From NCBI GenBank assembly GCA_037139195.1, contig JBAXGW010000011.1, positions 19,800 through 83,799 of the forward strand: a stretch of DNA of 64,000 nt, read 5' to 3'. The notes beneath the pieces were generated by a model that ran no database searches, was not told where the DNA came from, and saw only the letters and a program-made list of their open reading frames with translations. Origin of the DNA: JBAXGW01 sp037139195 (GTDB lineage: Bacteria > Bacteroidota > Bacteroidia > Bacteroidales > JAHJDW01). A program made the translations under genes and the position numbers. This document shows positions 24,099 to 31,633 of this stretch, in pieces (within the stretch, counting starts at the first letter, position 1; each line of letters begins with the position of its first letter).

Positions 24099-26450
24099 GT
24101 GCACGAATATCTTAATGAACTAAACGAAGCTCAACAAAGAGCGGTTCTACATGGAAAAGGACCAGCAATGGTTATTGCAGGTGCTGGATCGGGAAAAACA
24201 AGAGTTTTAACTTATCGTATTGCCTATTTAATAAAATCGGGCGTCGACCCATTTAATATTCTTTCTCTTACCTTTACAAATAAAGCTGCGCGTTCTATGA
24301 AAGAACGTATTGCAAGTGTAGTAAAAAGTTCAGATGCTCAAAACATTTGGATGGGTACTTTTCACTCAATTTTCACAAGAATACTTCGTGTTGAAGCAAA
24401 TAAAATAGGCTTTCCTACTACTTTTGCAATTTACGATACTGATGATGCTAAGAAATTATTAAAACGAATTATCAAGGAATTAGAACTCGACGATAAAGTT
24501 TATACCCCAAGCATAGTTTTAAATAGAATTTCTTCTGCAAAATCGAACTTAATGTCGTGGGAAGATTATGTGGCTAATGTGGAAACGCAAGAAGACGACA
24601 GAGCTACAAAGAAACCAATGTTAGGAAAAATTTTCGAAATGTATTCGAAGCGCTGTCATGAATCATCTGCTATGGATTTTGACGACTTATTGTATTATAC
24701 GTATGTGCTTTTTTGTATTTCGCCAGAGGATTTATATAAATATCAAAACAAATTTAAATATATATTGGTTGATGAGTACCAAGATACTAATTACGCTCAA
24801 TATTTAATACTAAAAAAATTAGCTGCACGCTTCGAAAACATTACCGTTGTAGGCGATGACGCACAAAGTATATACGCATTTCGTGGCGCAAGCATTCAAA
24901 ATATTTTAGGTTTTCAGAAAGATTATCCCGACTGTAAAACCTACAAATTAGAACAAAATTACCGTTCAACACAATTTATAGTAAATGCAGCAAATAGCGT
25001 TATAGCTAAAAATGTAGCACAGCTGCCTAAGAAAGTTTGGACCTCAAACGAAGAAGGAAATAAAATAAAGGTAGTTAGAAATATATCCGACAACGAAGAA
25101 GGAAACATGGTTGCTCAAACCATTTTCTATAATAAAATGACCAACCAACTAAGAGATTCTGATTTTGCAATTCTATATAGAACAAATGCTCAATCGCGCT
25201 CAATTGAAGAAGCTCTTAGAAAAGCAGACATTCCATATCGTATTTATGGCGGACTATCATTCTATCAAAGAAAAGAAATAAAAGATATTGTAGCGTATTT
25301 TAGAGTTGCAATAAACAATACAGACGAAGCTGCTTTGCTTAGAATAATTAATTATCCAAACAGAAAAATTGGGAAAACTAGCGAAGAAAAAATATTAGCT
25401 AAAGCCAAAGAACATAACGTATCGGTTTGGAAAATAATTGAAAACATTCATAATCCAAAACTTATTATCGACCTAAATAGCGGACAAAAAACAGCAATCG
25501 CTAATTTTTGTAATATGATAAAAAGCTTTGGTCAAATAATATCAACGCAAAATGCGCTGGATGCTGCTAGTTATATTTGGGGGCATTCGGGATTAAAATA
25601 TGAATTAGAATCGGATGCAACACCCGAAGGCGTTAATCGGGTAGACAATGTGAATGAGCTTTTTAGTGCAATTCAGGAGTTTGAAAAAAACACCGAAAAC
25701 GAAGACGAAAAAAGATTAACCCATTTTACACAAGACATTGCATTATTAACCGATGCCGATAACGAAAACCCTGACGATAAAGACAAAGTAGTGTTAATGA
25801 CAATTCATGCTGCTAAAGGCTTAGAATTTCCTCATGTTTTTTTAGTTGGGCTGGAAGAAAATCTTTTTCCATCTCAACTTGCTCTTATGTCGCGCTCTGA
25901 ATTGGAAGAAGAACGAAGATTATTTTATGTTGCGATAACTAGAGCCGAAAAATCGCTTACTATTTCGTATGCAGTTTCGAGATTTCGTTACGGACAAGTT
26001 ACATCCTGTGAGCCAAGTCGTTTCTTAATGGATATTGACAAAAGTTATCTTGATATTCCTCAAGCAAAAACAACTTTTCAAAAAGATACGGATTCAAAAT
26101 CATCATGGAAACCATCGTTTAATAAGTTTGAAACGAAGTTTGAATCTAAATCTACTTTCCAAGCAAAACCCGAAAAATTAAATTTTGACACTCCCACTCA
26201 AAAGCCAACTTTCGATTCAAGCAAACTGGTTTCTGTTAACAAAGCATTATCTAAAGATAAGCCAGGTGGCAATTATGCCAATTCGTCAGAAATTCAGTCG
26301 GGAATGGATATTGAACACGACCGTTTTGGCAAAGGAAAAGTATTGCAAGTGGAAGGCGAAGGTGCAAACAGAAAAGCAACCGTATTTTTTGAAAATATTG
26401 GGCAAAAACAATTGTTACTTAAGTTTGCGCAGTTGACGATTATCAAGTAA
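24099..26450 (+). CDS. ATP-dependent 3'-5' DNA helicase, UvrD/PcrA type
   Basis: Superfamily 1A helicase of 783 aa for repair and replication-fork rescue. Visible motifs: Q motif LNEAQQRAV, Walker A AGAGSGKTR (28-35), LTFTNKAARSMKERI, DEYQDTN (from D225), GDDAQSIYAFRGA, EQNYRST, TIHAAKGLEFPHVFLVGLEE and VAITRAEKSL. The C-terminal Tudor-like domain, from GMDIEHDRFGKGKVLQVEGE to the end, is characteristic of PcrA/UvrD and contacts RNA polymerase in known members. The start is GTG at 24099; the next ATG is inside the Walker region, so it cannot be the start. A Ser/Lys/Phe-rich linker separates the core and the Tudor domain. Confidence 0.95.
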   Translation: MHEYLNELNEAQQRAVLHGKGPAMVIAGAGSGKTRVLTYRIAYLIKSGVDPFNILSLTFTNKAARSMKERIASVVKSSDAQNIWMGTFHSIFTRILRVEANKIGFPTTFAIYDTDDAKKLLKRIIKELELDDKVYTPSIVLNRISSAKSNLMSWEDYVANVETQEDDRATKKPMLGKIFEMYSKRCHESSAMDFDDLLYYTYVLFCISPEDLYKYQNKFKYILVDEYQDTNYAQYLILKKLAARFENITVVGDDAQSIYAFRGASIQNILGFQKDYPDCKTYKLEQNYRSTQFIVNAANSVIAKNVAQLPKKVWTSNEEGNKIKVVRNISDNEEGNMVAQTIFYNKMTNQLRDSDFAILYRTNAQSRSIEEALRKADIPYRIYGGLSFYQRKEIKDIVAYFRVAINNTDEAALLRIINYPNRKIGKTSEEKILAKAKEHNVSVWKIIENIHNPKLIIDLNSGQKTAIANFCNMIKSFGQIISTQNALDAASYIWGHSGLKYELESDATPEGVNRVDNVNELFSAIQEFEKNTENEDEKRLTHFTQDIALLTDADNENPDDKDKVVLMTIHAAKGLEFPHVFLVGLEENLFPSQLALMSRSELEEERRLFYVAITRAEKSLTISYAVSRFRYGQVTSCEPSRFLMDIDKSYLDIPQAKTTFQKDTDSKSSWKPSFNKFETKFESKSTFQAKPEKLNFDTPTQKPTFDSSKLVSVNKALSKDKPGGNYANSSEIQSGMDIEHDRFGKGKVLQVEGEGANRKATVFFENIGQKQLLLKFAQLTIIK

Positions 26451-26527
26451 ACCAACTTTTTTAATCGAGATGAATTCTAATAATCTGAGCTATCAGCATT
26501 TTAATTAAAAATCCTGTCAAAACAAAA

Positions 26528-26558
26528 TTTGGAAAAGCAATAAAGTTTCGTAATTTTG
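26528..26558 (+). promoter_or_regulatory. promoter of the DUF4290-murA unit
   Basis: TTTG at 26528-26531, exactly 19 nt, then TAATTTTG at 26551-26558: a full match to the Bacteroidota consensus. Predicted leader length to the ATG at 26673 is about 105 nt. Confidence 0.7.
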
Positions 26559-26672
26559 TAATCTAAGATAACTACATACAAAATATTACAACCAAAACAT
26601 TTTACTAAGTCCTTTACTTTATTTAAACTCAAATAAAAAAAGAACTGAATTACTTTAATCACAAACCAATTT

Positions 26673-27362
26673 ATGGAATACAACAGCACAAGAAGACCCT
26701 TGGTAATGCGCGAATACGGTAGAAACATTCAAAAAATGGGTTTACATACAATCTCTATTGAAGACAAAGAAAAAAGATCGCTTGCAGCAAAATCGATAGT
26801 TCAAATTATGGGACAAATGGTTCCTCAAACTAGAGAAGTTATAGATTACAAAAATAAACTGTGGGATCATCTTCATACCATTACAAATTACGAATTGGAT
26901 ATTGACGCTCCTTATCCAAAGCCTAACCCACAAGAAAAAACAATTGGTGCTCGACTCAAATATTCTAATAAATACACCATTAAATATCGTCATTACGGCC
27001 GTATAGTGCAGACAATGATAAAAAAAGCTATTGAAATGCCTGAAGGCGAAGAAAAAGAAGCTTTTGTGGTGGTTATTGCCAATCAATTAAAAAAATCGTA
27101 CTTGAATTGGAACAGGGATTCAGTAAATGACGAAACAATTGAAGCACAACTTATTGAATTATCAAACGGACAACTAAAAATAAATGACATTTCTAAATTA
27201 TCAAATACCCAAGATATTTTAAGAAATCAGAAGAAAATGCGTCCTAAAACTATTCAAAATAATAACCAAAACAATAAAAACCCAAATAATGGACCTCGCA
27301 ATAATAATGGAGGTTCGAATAATGGTTTTAACTATAAAAACAAACCAAAAAAGAAAATCTAG
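26673..27362 (+). CDS. DUF4290 family protein
   Basis: 229 aa, cytosolic, no signal. The N-terminal 170 residues (YNSTRRPLVMREYGRNIQKM, then IGARLKYSNKYTIKYRHYGR) match a Bacteroidota-restricted family, DUF4290. The last 45 residues are an Asn/Lys-rich low-complexity tail ending NKPKKKI. The function is unknown. The family is found next to murA in many Bacteroidota, as here (murA starts 78 nt downstream), so a role linked to peptidoglycan precursor synthesis is an inference from context. Confidence 0.8.
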   Translation: MEYNSTRRPLVMREYGRNIQKMGLHTISIEDKEKRSLAAKSIVQIMGQMVPQTREVIDYKNKLWDHLHTITNYELDIDAPYPKPNPQEKTIGARLKYSNKYTIKYRHYGRIVQTMIKKAIEMPEGEEKEAFVVVIANQLKKSYLNWNRDSVNDETIEAQLIELSNGQLKINDISKLSNTQDILRNQKKMRPKTIQNNNQNNKNPNNGPRNNNGGSNNGFNYKNKPKKKI

Positions 27363-27368
27363 ATTTAC

Positions 27369-27385
27369 CCTTCGACTCCGCTCAG
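27369..27385 (+). repeat. TTCGACTCCGCTCAG intergenic element, copy 2
   Basis: CCTTCGACTCCGCTCAG, identical over 17 nt to 23888-23904, here followed by GGAGA. It lies in the 78-nt gap between the DUF4290 gene and murA and directly before a GTG (27396) that opens a longer murA frame. Confidence 0.7.
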
Positions 27386-27440
27386 GGAGACAAGAGTGAG
27401 TGCAATTTATCAGAGTAGAAGAGTTTTAAACAATAATATT

Positions 27441-28745
27441 ATGCATAGTTTTGAAGTAACAGGTGGAATTAAACTTCATGGCGAAATAACGCCACAAGGA
27501 GCAAAAAACGAAGCACTACAAGTTATTTGTGCTGCAATTCTAACTTCTGAAAAGGTTACCATATCTAACGTTCCTGACATCAGAGATATTAATAAACTTA
27601 TTGAACTAATGCGTTCGATGGGAATATCAATTGAAAAAACAGGTAATGAAGAGTTTACTTTTGATGCTTCAACTATTAATATTGATTACCTTAATACCCC
27701 CGAATTTATTAATCAAGCTTCATCACTCAGAGGCTCGATTATGATTGTTGGTCCTCTTTTGGCTCGCTTTGGCAAAGTGCTTGTTCCTAAGCCAGGTGGC
27801 GATAAAATTGGTCGCAGGAGATTAGACACCCATTTTATTGGATTTCAGAAACTAGGGGCTCAGTTTATTTACAATAGCACATCTAACTTTTTCAGTATTG
27901 AAGCCAAGGAATTGAAAGGCACTTACATGTTACTTGATGAAGCATCGGTTACTGGAACTGCAAATATTATCATGGCTGCAACACTTGCAAAAGGAACAAC
28001 TACTATATTCAATGCAGCTTGCGAACCTTATATTCAACAACTGTGCAAAATGCTTGTTAATATGGGCGCTAAGATTCAAGGAATTGGCTCTAACTTACTT
28101 ACCATTGAAGGTGTAAACGAACTTTATGGTTGCAAACACCGATTGCTACCCGACATGATTGAAATTGGTAGCTTCATTGGTTTAGCAGCAATGACTTCAT
28201 CTGAAATAACCATCAAAAATGTTTGCTACGACCAATTAGGATTAATACCAGATGTATTCAAACGCCTTGGAATAACAATAATTCATAACGAAGACGATAT
28301 AATTATCCCATCGCAAAGCCATTACGAAGTAGATACTTTTATTGATGGCTCAATTTTAACAATTTCCGATGCACCATGGCCAGGCTTTACCCCTGACTTA
28401 TTGAGTATTGCATTGGTAGTAGCAACACAAGCCAAAGGCAGTGTGCTTATTCATCAAAAGATGTTCGAAAGTCGTTTGTTCTTTGTAGATAAACTAATTG
28501 ATATGGGAGCACAAATCATACTTTGCGACCCACACCGTGCAACCGTTATCGGACAAAACAAACAATTCCCTCTTCGTCCACTCGAAATGTCATCGCCCGA
28601 TATTCGTGCCGGAGTTTCTTTGCTAATTGCAGCACTATCTGCCAATGGCACCAGTGTAATTCACAATATCGAGCAAATAGACCGCGGATACCAAAATATT
28701 GATGTACGTTTAAATGCCTTGGGAGCTAGGATTAAGAGAGTTTGA
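27441..28745 (+). CDS. murA: UDP-N-acetylglucosamine 1-carboxyvinyltransferase
   Basis: First committed step of peptidoglycan synthesis: transfers enolpyruvate from PEP to UDP-GlcNAc in the cytosol. With the ATG at 27441 the protein is 434 aa. It shows LHGEITPQGAKNEALQVICA at the N-terminus and LEMSSPDIRAGVSLLIAALS near the C-terminus. The catalytic-loop cysteine (Cys115 in E. coli) is Asp121 here, in KPGGDKIGRRRLDTH; the same Cys-to-Asp change gives natural fosfomycin insensitivity in other bacteria. A GTG start at 27396 would add 15 residues unlike any MurA and would begin beside the repeat at 27369, so I prefer 27441. Confidence 0.95.
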   Translation: MHSFEVTGGIKLHGEITPQGAKNEALQVICAAILTSEKVTISNVPDIRDINKLIELMRSMGISIEKTGNEEFTFDASTINIDYLNTPEFINQASSLRGSIMIVGPLLARFGKVLVPKPGGDKIGRRRLDTHFIGFQKLGAQFIYNSTSNFFSIEAKELKGTYMLLDEASVTGTANIIMAATLAKGTTTIFNAACEPYIQQLCKMLVNMGAKIQGIGSNLLTIEGVNELYGCKHRLLPDMIEIGSFIGLAAMTSSEITIKNVCYDQLGLIPDVFKRLGITIIHNEDDIIIPSQSHYEVDTFIDGSILTISDAPWPGFTPDLLSIALVVATQAKGSVLIHQKMFESRLFFVDKLIDMGAQIILCDPHRATVIGQNKQFPLRPLEMSSPDIRAGVSLLIAALSANGTSVIHNIEQIDRGYQNIDVRLNALGARIKRV

Positions 28746-28747
28746 GA

Positions 28748-28788
28748 TAGTGAGTAGTGAATGGTGAGTAGTGAGTAGTGAGTAGTGA
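28748..28788 (+). repeat. tandem GTGAGTA repeat
   Basis: Five to six imperfect copies of the 7-mer AGTAGTG (GTGAGTA) immediately after the murA stop. No reading frame or hairpin is associated with it. Confidence 0.75.
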
Positions 28789-28821
28789 AAAGATAAAAAA
28801 CTGTTTTTCAAAGTATCTAAA

Positions 28822-29397
28822 ATGAAAAAAACAATTATCCTTACTTTAATAATTTTAGTTTTTTATTCATGCAAAACAGATAGAAAACCAAGAACTATTT
28901 ATTGGTCAGCAAGCAGATTCGAAAATTATATAAGAGACACTGTTCATAAACCTAAATTACACTTAGGTTATTACATTGAAATATCAGATAACGGAGACGC
29001 AAAATTAATGACACGCAAAAATTTTAATGCTCCAAAAGAATTTTACAAAATTAAAATTCCTGACTCATTAATAAATCAAATTTTCAACCTCACAAACAAT
29101 GATAGTTTGTTCATAGTAAAAAAGCTAAACAACAATGAAAGCGCAATTTATGATGGCCCCACATATTACATACAGTATTCAAACGATTCAACAAAGAAAG
29201 AAGCTGTATATGAACCTTATAGATCAAATCTAATTCAAGGCAAAATGCAAAGAATAATGAAAAGCATTTTAATAAATCCAGTTATTATTTGCAATACTCA
29301 AATTAACTTGATTGAATATGAAAAACAAGTAGAGGAAACAATTAATAAAAATTATCCCCCAATTAAAATCTTAATTGACAAAGAAGTTTCTGAATAA
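28822..29397 (+). CDS. hypothetical lipoprotein
   Basis: 191 aa with a short signal sequence (MKKTIILTLIILVFYSC) ending in a lipobox cysteine at residue 17, then KTDRKPR. It is probably anchored in the outer membrane or periplasm. The rest is polar, rich in Asn, Lys and Tyr, with no repeats or metal motifs. I do not recognise the family. It lies alone in the small accessory pocket between murA and the toxin-antitoxin genes. Confidence 0.65.
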   Translation: MKKTIILTLIILVFYSCKTDRKPRTIYWSASRFENYIRDTVHKPKLHLGYYIEISDNGDAKLMTRKNFNAPKEFYKIKIPDSLINQIFNLTNNDSLFIVKKLNNNESAIYDGPTYYIQYSNDSTKKEAVYEPYRSNLIQGKMQRIMKSILINPVIICNTQINLIEYEKQVEETINKNYPPIKILIDKEVSE

Positions 29398-29430
29398 TTT
29401 CTTTAAATGTTTTTGAAAATTTAAACATAT

Positions 29431-29479
29431 TTTGGAAAAAGCAAATTATGTACATATATTTGTACAATATTAAGTACAA
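29431..29479 (+). promoter_or_regulatory. promoter with overlapping palindromic operator of the YefM/YoeB locus
   Basis: TTTG at 29431-29434, 20-nt spacer, TATATTTG at 29455-29462. Two TGTACA palindromes (29449-29454 and 29461-29466) flank and overlap the -7 box, and the inverted pair TTGTAC...GTACAA spans 29460-29479. This is the layout of an autorepressed toxin-antitoxin promoter; TGTAC-type sites are also bound by E. coli YefM-YoeB. Confidence 0.65.
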
Positions 29480-29492
29480 TAATAAATCCATT

Positions 29493-29744
29493 ATGTTAAC
29501 AGCTACAATTTCAGATTTCAGGAAAGATATTAGAAAATATCTCGATTCCGTTACCAACAATTTTGAAACTCTTATTATTAACAGAGGCAAAGATAGCGGT
29601 GTTGTTGTTATTTCATTGGAAGAATACAATTCCCTTTGCTCAACTCAACATGAACTATCATCAAAAGCAAATGAAAAAAGGTTAGATTCGGCTATTGAAA
29701 AACTGAAAAACAATTCATCATTTCAAAAAGAACTTATCGACTAA
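29493..29744 (+). CDS. type II antitoxin, Phd/YefM family
   Basis: Labile antitoxin and autorepressor of the YoeB-type toxin that follows. 83 aa from the ATG at 29493: ATISDFRKDIRKYLDSV is the N-terminal DNA-binding/dimerisation fold and RGKDSGVVVISLEEYNSL the conserved YefM motif (compare PVVVMSLEEYNSL). The C-terminal half is the disordered toxin-binding arm. An ATG at 29448 opens a longer frame, but it runs through the promoter and operator, so it is not the start. Stop and toxin start overlap in TAATG. Confidence 0.9.
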   Translation: MLTATISDFRKDIRKYLDSVTNNFETLIINRGKDSGVVVISLEEYNSLCSTQHELSSKANEKRLDSAIEKLKNNSSFQKELID

Positions 29745-30004
29745 TGAAATATACATTTGTTGACGAGTCTTGGGAAGATTATCTATATTGGCAAAAGACC
29801 GATAAAAAAATGCTAAAAAGAATAAATGAACTTCTAAAAGACATTTCCCGAACTCCATTTTCAGGAATTGGCAAGCCCGAACCCTTGAAATACAAATATG
29901 CAGGATTTTGGTCACGCAGAATTGACAATGAACACCGATTAATATACAAAGTAAATGAAGATGAAATATTAATTGCTAAATGCAGATTTCATTACGATTC
30001 TTGA
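29744..30004 (+). CDS. yoeB: mRNA interferase toxin, YoeB family
   Basis: Ribosome-dependent mRNA endonuclease, 86 aa. The family pattern is near complete: WEDYLYWQKTDKKMLKRINE, FSGIGKPEPLK, GFWSRRIDNEHRLIY and CRFHYDS. The catalytic residues fall at the same positions as in E. coli YoeB: E46, R65 and H83. It overlaps the antitoxin stop by one base, which gives translational coupling. It looks fully intact. Confidence 0.95.
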   Translation: MKYTFVDESWEDYLYWQKTDKKMLKRINELLKDISRTPFSGIGKPEPLKYKYAGFWSRRIDNEHRLIYKVNEDEILIAKCRFHYDS

Positions 30005-30073
30005 TGCCAAACTAATAAAATAAGTAAATAATGCCCAACAAATATATTTTTTCCATTTAAATATATTTTTAAC

Positions 30074-30081
30074 TAAATTTG
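30074..30081 (+). promoter_or_regulatory. -7 element of the second toxin-antitoxin pair
   Basis: TAAATTTG matches TAnnTTTG, 15 nt before the ATG at 30097; a TTC in place of TTG lies 20 nt upstream (30051-30053). The final TTG of the box is the apparent start of a longer frame, which therefore should be rejected. Confidence 0.5.
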
Positions 30082-30096
30082 CATAAAACAACAGCC

Positions 30097-30366
30097 ATGA
30101 ACTCTCAAGAATTCAGATTTGACAACACAAATCTTAACGCAGAATTATTTTACTCTGCATTTCTTAGTCTTCCCGAAGCCGAAAAGGAATTCTTTTTAAC
30201 ACGACTTTTAAATAGCATTAATTCAAAAGCAATTTCGTTTACCTCCAAAGGAAAAGCTTTAACAAAGAAACAGTATTCTCAGCATATTGAAGCAATTAGT
30301 AAAGATGTTAAAAATGGCAATTTTATTTCACATGAAGATATGCTAAATGAAGCCGAAAATGAATAA
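30097..30366 (+). CDS. probable antitoxin of a RelE/ParE-type pair
   Basis: 89 aa from the ATG at 30097. It is helical and charged, with SLPEAEKEFFLTRLLNSIN and an acidic C-terminal arm (SHEDMLNEAENE). I do not recognise a named antitoxin family. The call rests on size, on the overlap with a downstream RelE/ParE-like gene, and on the own promoter. Confidence 0.6.
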   Translation: MNSQEFRFDNTNLNAELFYSAFLSLPEAEKEFFLTRLLNSINSKAISFTSKGKALTKKQYSQHIEAISKDVKNGNFISHEDMLNEAENE

Positions 30367-30673
30367 GTTTAATATTAAATGGTCATTTTATGCAAAAAAC
30401 AGTCTTGACAGTATAATCGATTATATAAAACAAGAATCACCTTCAAATTCTAGAAAAGTAAAAAAAACTTTGATTTCAATCATTGGAACTTTAAATCAGT
30501 ATCCCAACAAATATCCAATAGATCCATATATTTCCAGAAACAAAGGAACTTTCCGTTTTATTAGTAAATGGAATTATAAAATCGTATATGAAATTACAAA
30601 AGAAGAAATAATAATAATTGATATTTTTCACACATCTCAACTGCCAGAAAAAATTCAAAATTCTTTTAAATAA
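30359..30673 (+). CDS. type II toxin, RelE/ParE superfamily
   Basis: 104 aa from the ATG at 30359 (or 108 aa from 30347). IKWSFYAKNSLDSIIDYIKQ, NQYPNKYPIDPYIS, RFISKWNYKIVYEITKEEII and IDIFHTSQLPEKI follow the ParE-like pattern of an N-terminal helical pair, a central strand with an Arg/Lys core and a final DIFHTRQ-like motif. Whether it attacks gyrase or mRNA cannot be told. It overlaps the antitoxin frame by 8-20 nt. Confidence 0.8.
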   Translation: MNKFNIKWSFYAKNSLDSIIDYIKQESPSNSRKVKKTLISIIGTLNQYPNKYPIDPYISRNKGTFRFISKWNYKIVYEITKEEIIIIDIFHTSQLPEKIQNSFK

Positions 30674-30744
30674 TCTCATGCTAAATCTTCATAGATAAAA
30701 CTCTTCAAAAGCTAAACCAAATAAAATATTCCAACTAAATTTCT

Positions 30745-30752
30745 TACCTTTG
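30745..30752 (+). promoter_or_regulatory. -7 element of grpE
   Basis: TACCTTTG matches TAnnTTTG exactly, 33 nt before the grpE ATG. No TTG at the usual -33 spacing. Confidence 0.5.
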
Positions 30753-30760
30753 CAAACTGT

Positions 30761-30775
30761 CTGACAAATTGTCGG
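30761..30775 (+). promoter_or_regulatory. candidate operator palindrome of grpE
   Basis: CTGACAA-A-TTGTCGG: seven-base arms with one mismatch and a 1-nt spacer, placed at about +2 to +16 relative to the predicted start site. A repressor bound here would block the promoter. It is not a CIRCE (HrcA) element. Confidence 0.4.
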
Positions 30776-30785
30776 ATTTATTCAA

Positions 30786-31424
30786 ATGGCAAAAAAATTG
30801 TTAGCGCCCATGATGAACATTGTAGATAAAATCAAAGATAAAATGAAGAAGAACAAAGAAAACACGGAAGAAACTACCATTGAAACTAACGAAAATATTG
30901 ATGTTGCTAATGAAGCTGACGTAAAAGTTGAAGAGCCTCAAGTGGAATTAACTCCAGAAGAACAACATCAAAAGGAAATTGAAGAATCAACCGCTAAATA
31001 CAACGAACTGAACGACCGATTTTTACGCCTATATTCAGAATTCGATAACTATAAAAAAAGAACCATCAAAGAACGCCTTGATTTGATTAAAAATGCAAGT
31101 GAAGACCTTGTAACTTCAATGCTTCCAGTTTTAGATGATTTTGATAGAGCGCTAAAAGCAATGGAAACATCTGATAATATTGAAACTGCAAAAGAAGGAG
31201 TTTCTTTAATTTCTAATAAACTTAGAAATATCCTAACTAACAAAGGCTTAAAAGAAATGGAATCGCCAGTTATGCAGGAGCTAAATACCGATTTTCACGA
31301 AGCAATAACAAATATTCCTGCTCCAAGCGAAGATTTTAAAGGCAAAATTGTTGATATGGTTGAAAAGGGCTATTTGCTAAATGATAAGGTTATACGCTAT
31401 GCAAAAGTTGTTATCGGCCAATAA
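30786..31424 (+). CDS. grpE: nucleotide exchange factor GrpE
   Basis: Cochaperone that releases ADP from DnaK. 212 aa: an acidic, lysine-rich N-terminal region (1-60), a long coiled coil (about 60-120, with ELNDRFLRLYSEFDNYKKRT) and the beta-wing domain with LLPVLDDFDRAL-like MLPVLDDFDRALKAMETSDN, ending VEKGYLLNDKVIRYAKVVIG. The last motif is the GrpE signature. dnaJ follows after a 209-nt gap that contains a palindromic repeat. dnaK is not in the window. Confidence 0.96.
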   Translation: MAKKLLAPMMNIVDKIKDKMKKNKENTEETTIETNENIDVANEADVKVEEPQVELTPEEQHQKEIEESTAKYNELNDRFLRLYSEFDNYKKRTIKERLDLIKNASEDLVTSMLPVLDDFDRALKAMETSDNIETAKEGVSLISNKLRNILTNKGLKEMESPVMQELNTDFHEAITNIPAPSEDFKGKIVDMVEKGYLLNDKVIRYAKVVIGQ

Positions 31425-31425
31425 A

Positions 31426-31545
31426 GGCTTATAAAAAATAACCAACTACGGCGTTATGCTCAAATTTTTTAATAATCATTTACTTCAGTAAACTCATATT
31501 TTAAAATTTTTCGCAAGCCTTGTGTTTGGATTTTTTATTAAACCT
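31426..31545 (+). repeat. ~120-bp imperfect palindrome, copy 1
   Basis: Ends GGCTTATAAAAAATAACC and GGATTTTTTATTAAACC are inverted, and the centre is the palindrome TTTACTTCAGTAAA (31479-31492). It lies immediately after the grpE stop. Similar elements are at 45681-45799 and 47965-48084. Confidence 0.7.
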
Positions 31546-31554
31546 AAATTTTAA

Positions 31555-31585
31555 ATAAGAAAACGTCTGGCATCTAACATTTTCT
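31555..31585 (+). repeat. short hairpin made of the two tips of the 120-bp palindrome family
   Basis: ATAAGAAAACGTC followed by GCATCTAACATTTTCT. These two strings are the outer ends of the palindrome at 47965-48084, joined here with the core missing. Confidence 0.55.
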
Positions 31586-31633
31586 ATCTAATTATATAAT
31601 TAAAAAGTTTACTAGTCAAAATAAAAGTAAGAA

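Noticed and set aside
26501..26728. 75-aa minus-strand frame near the DUF4290 promoter
   Set aside because: It overlaps a good plus-strand promoter and the start of a recognised gene.
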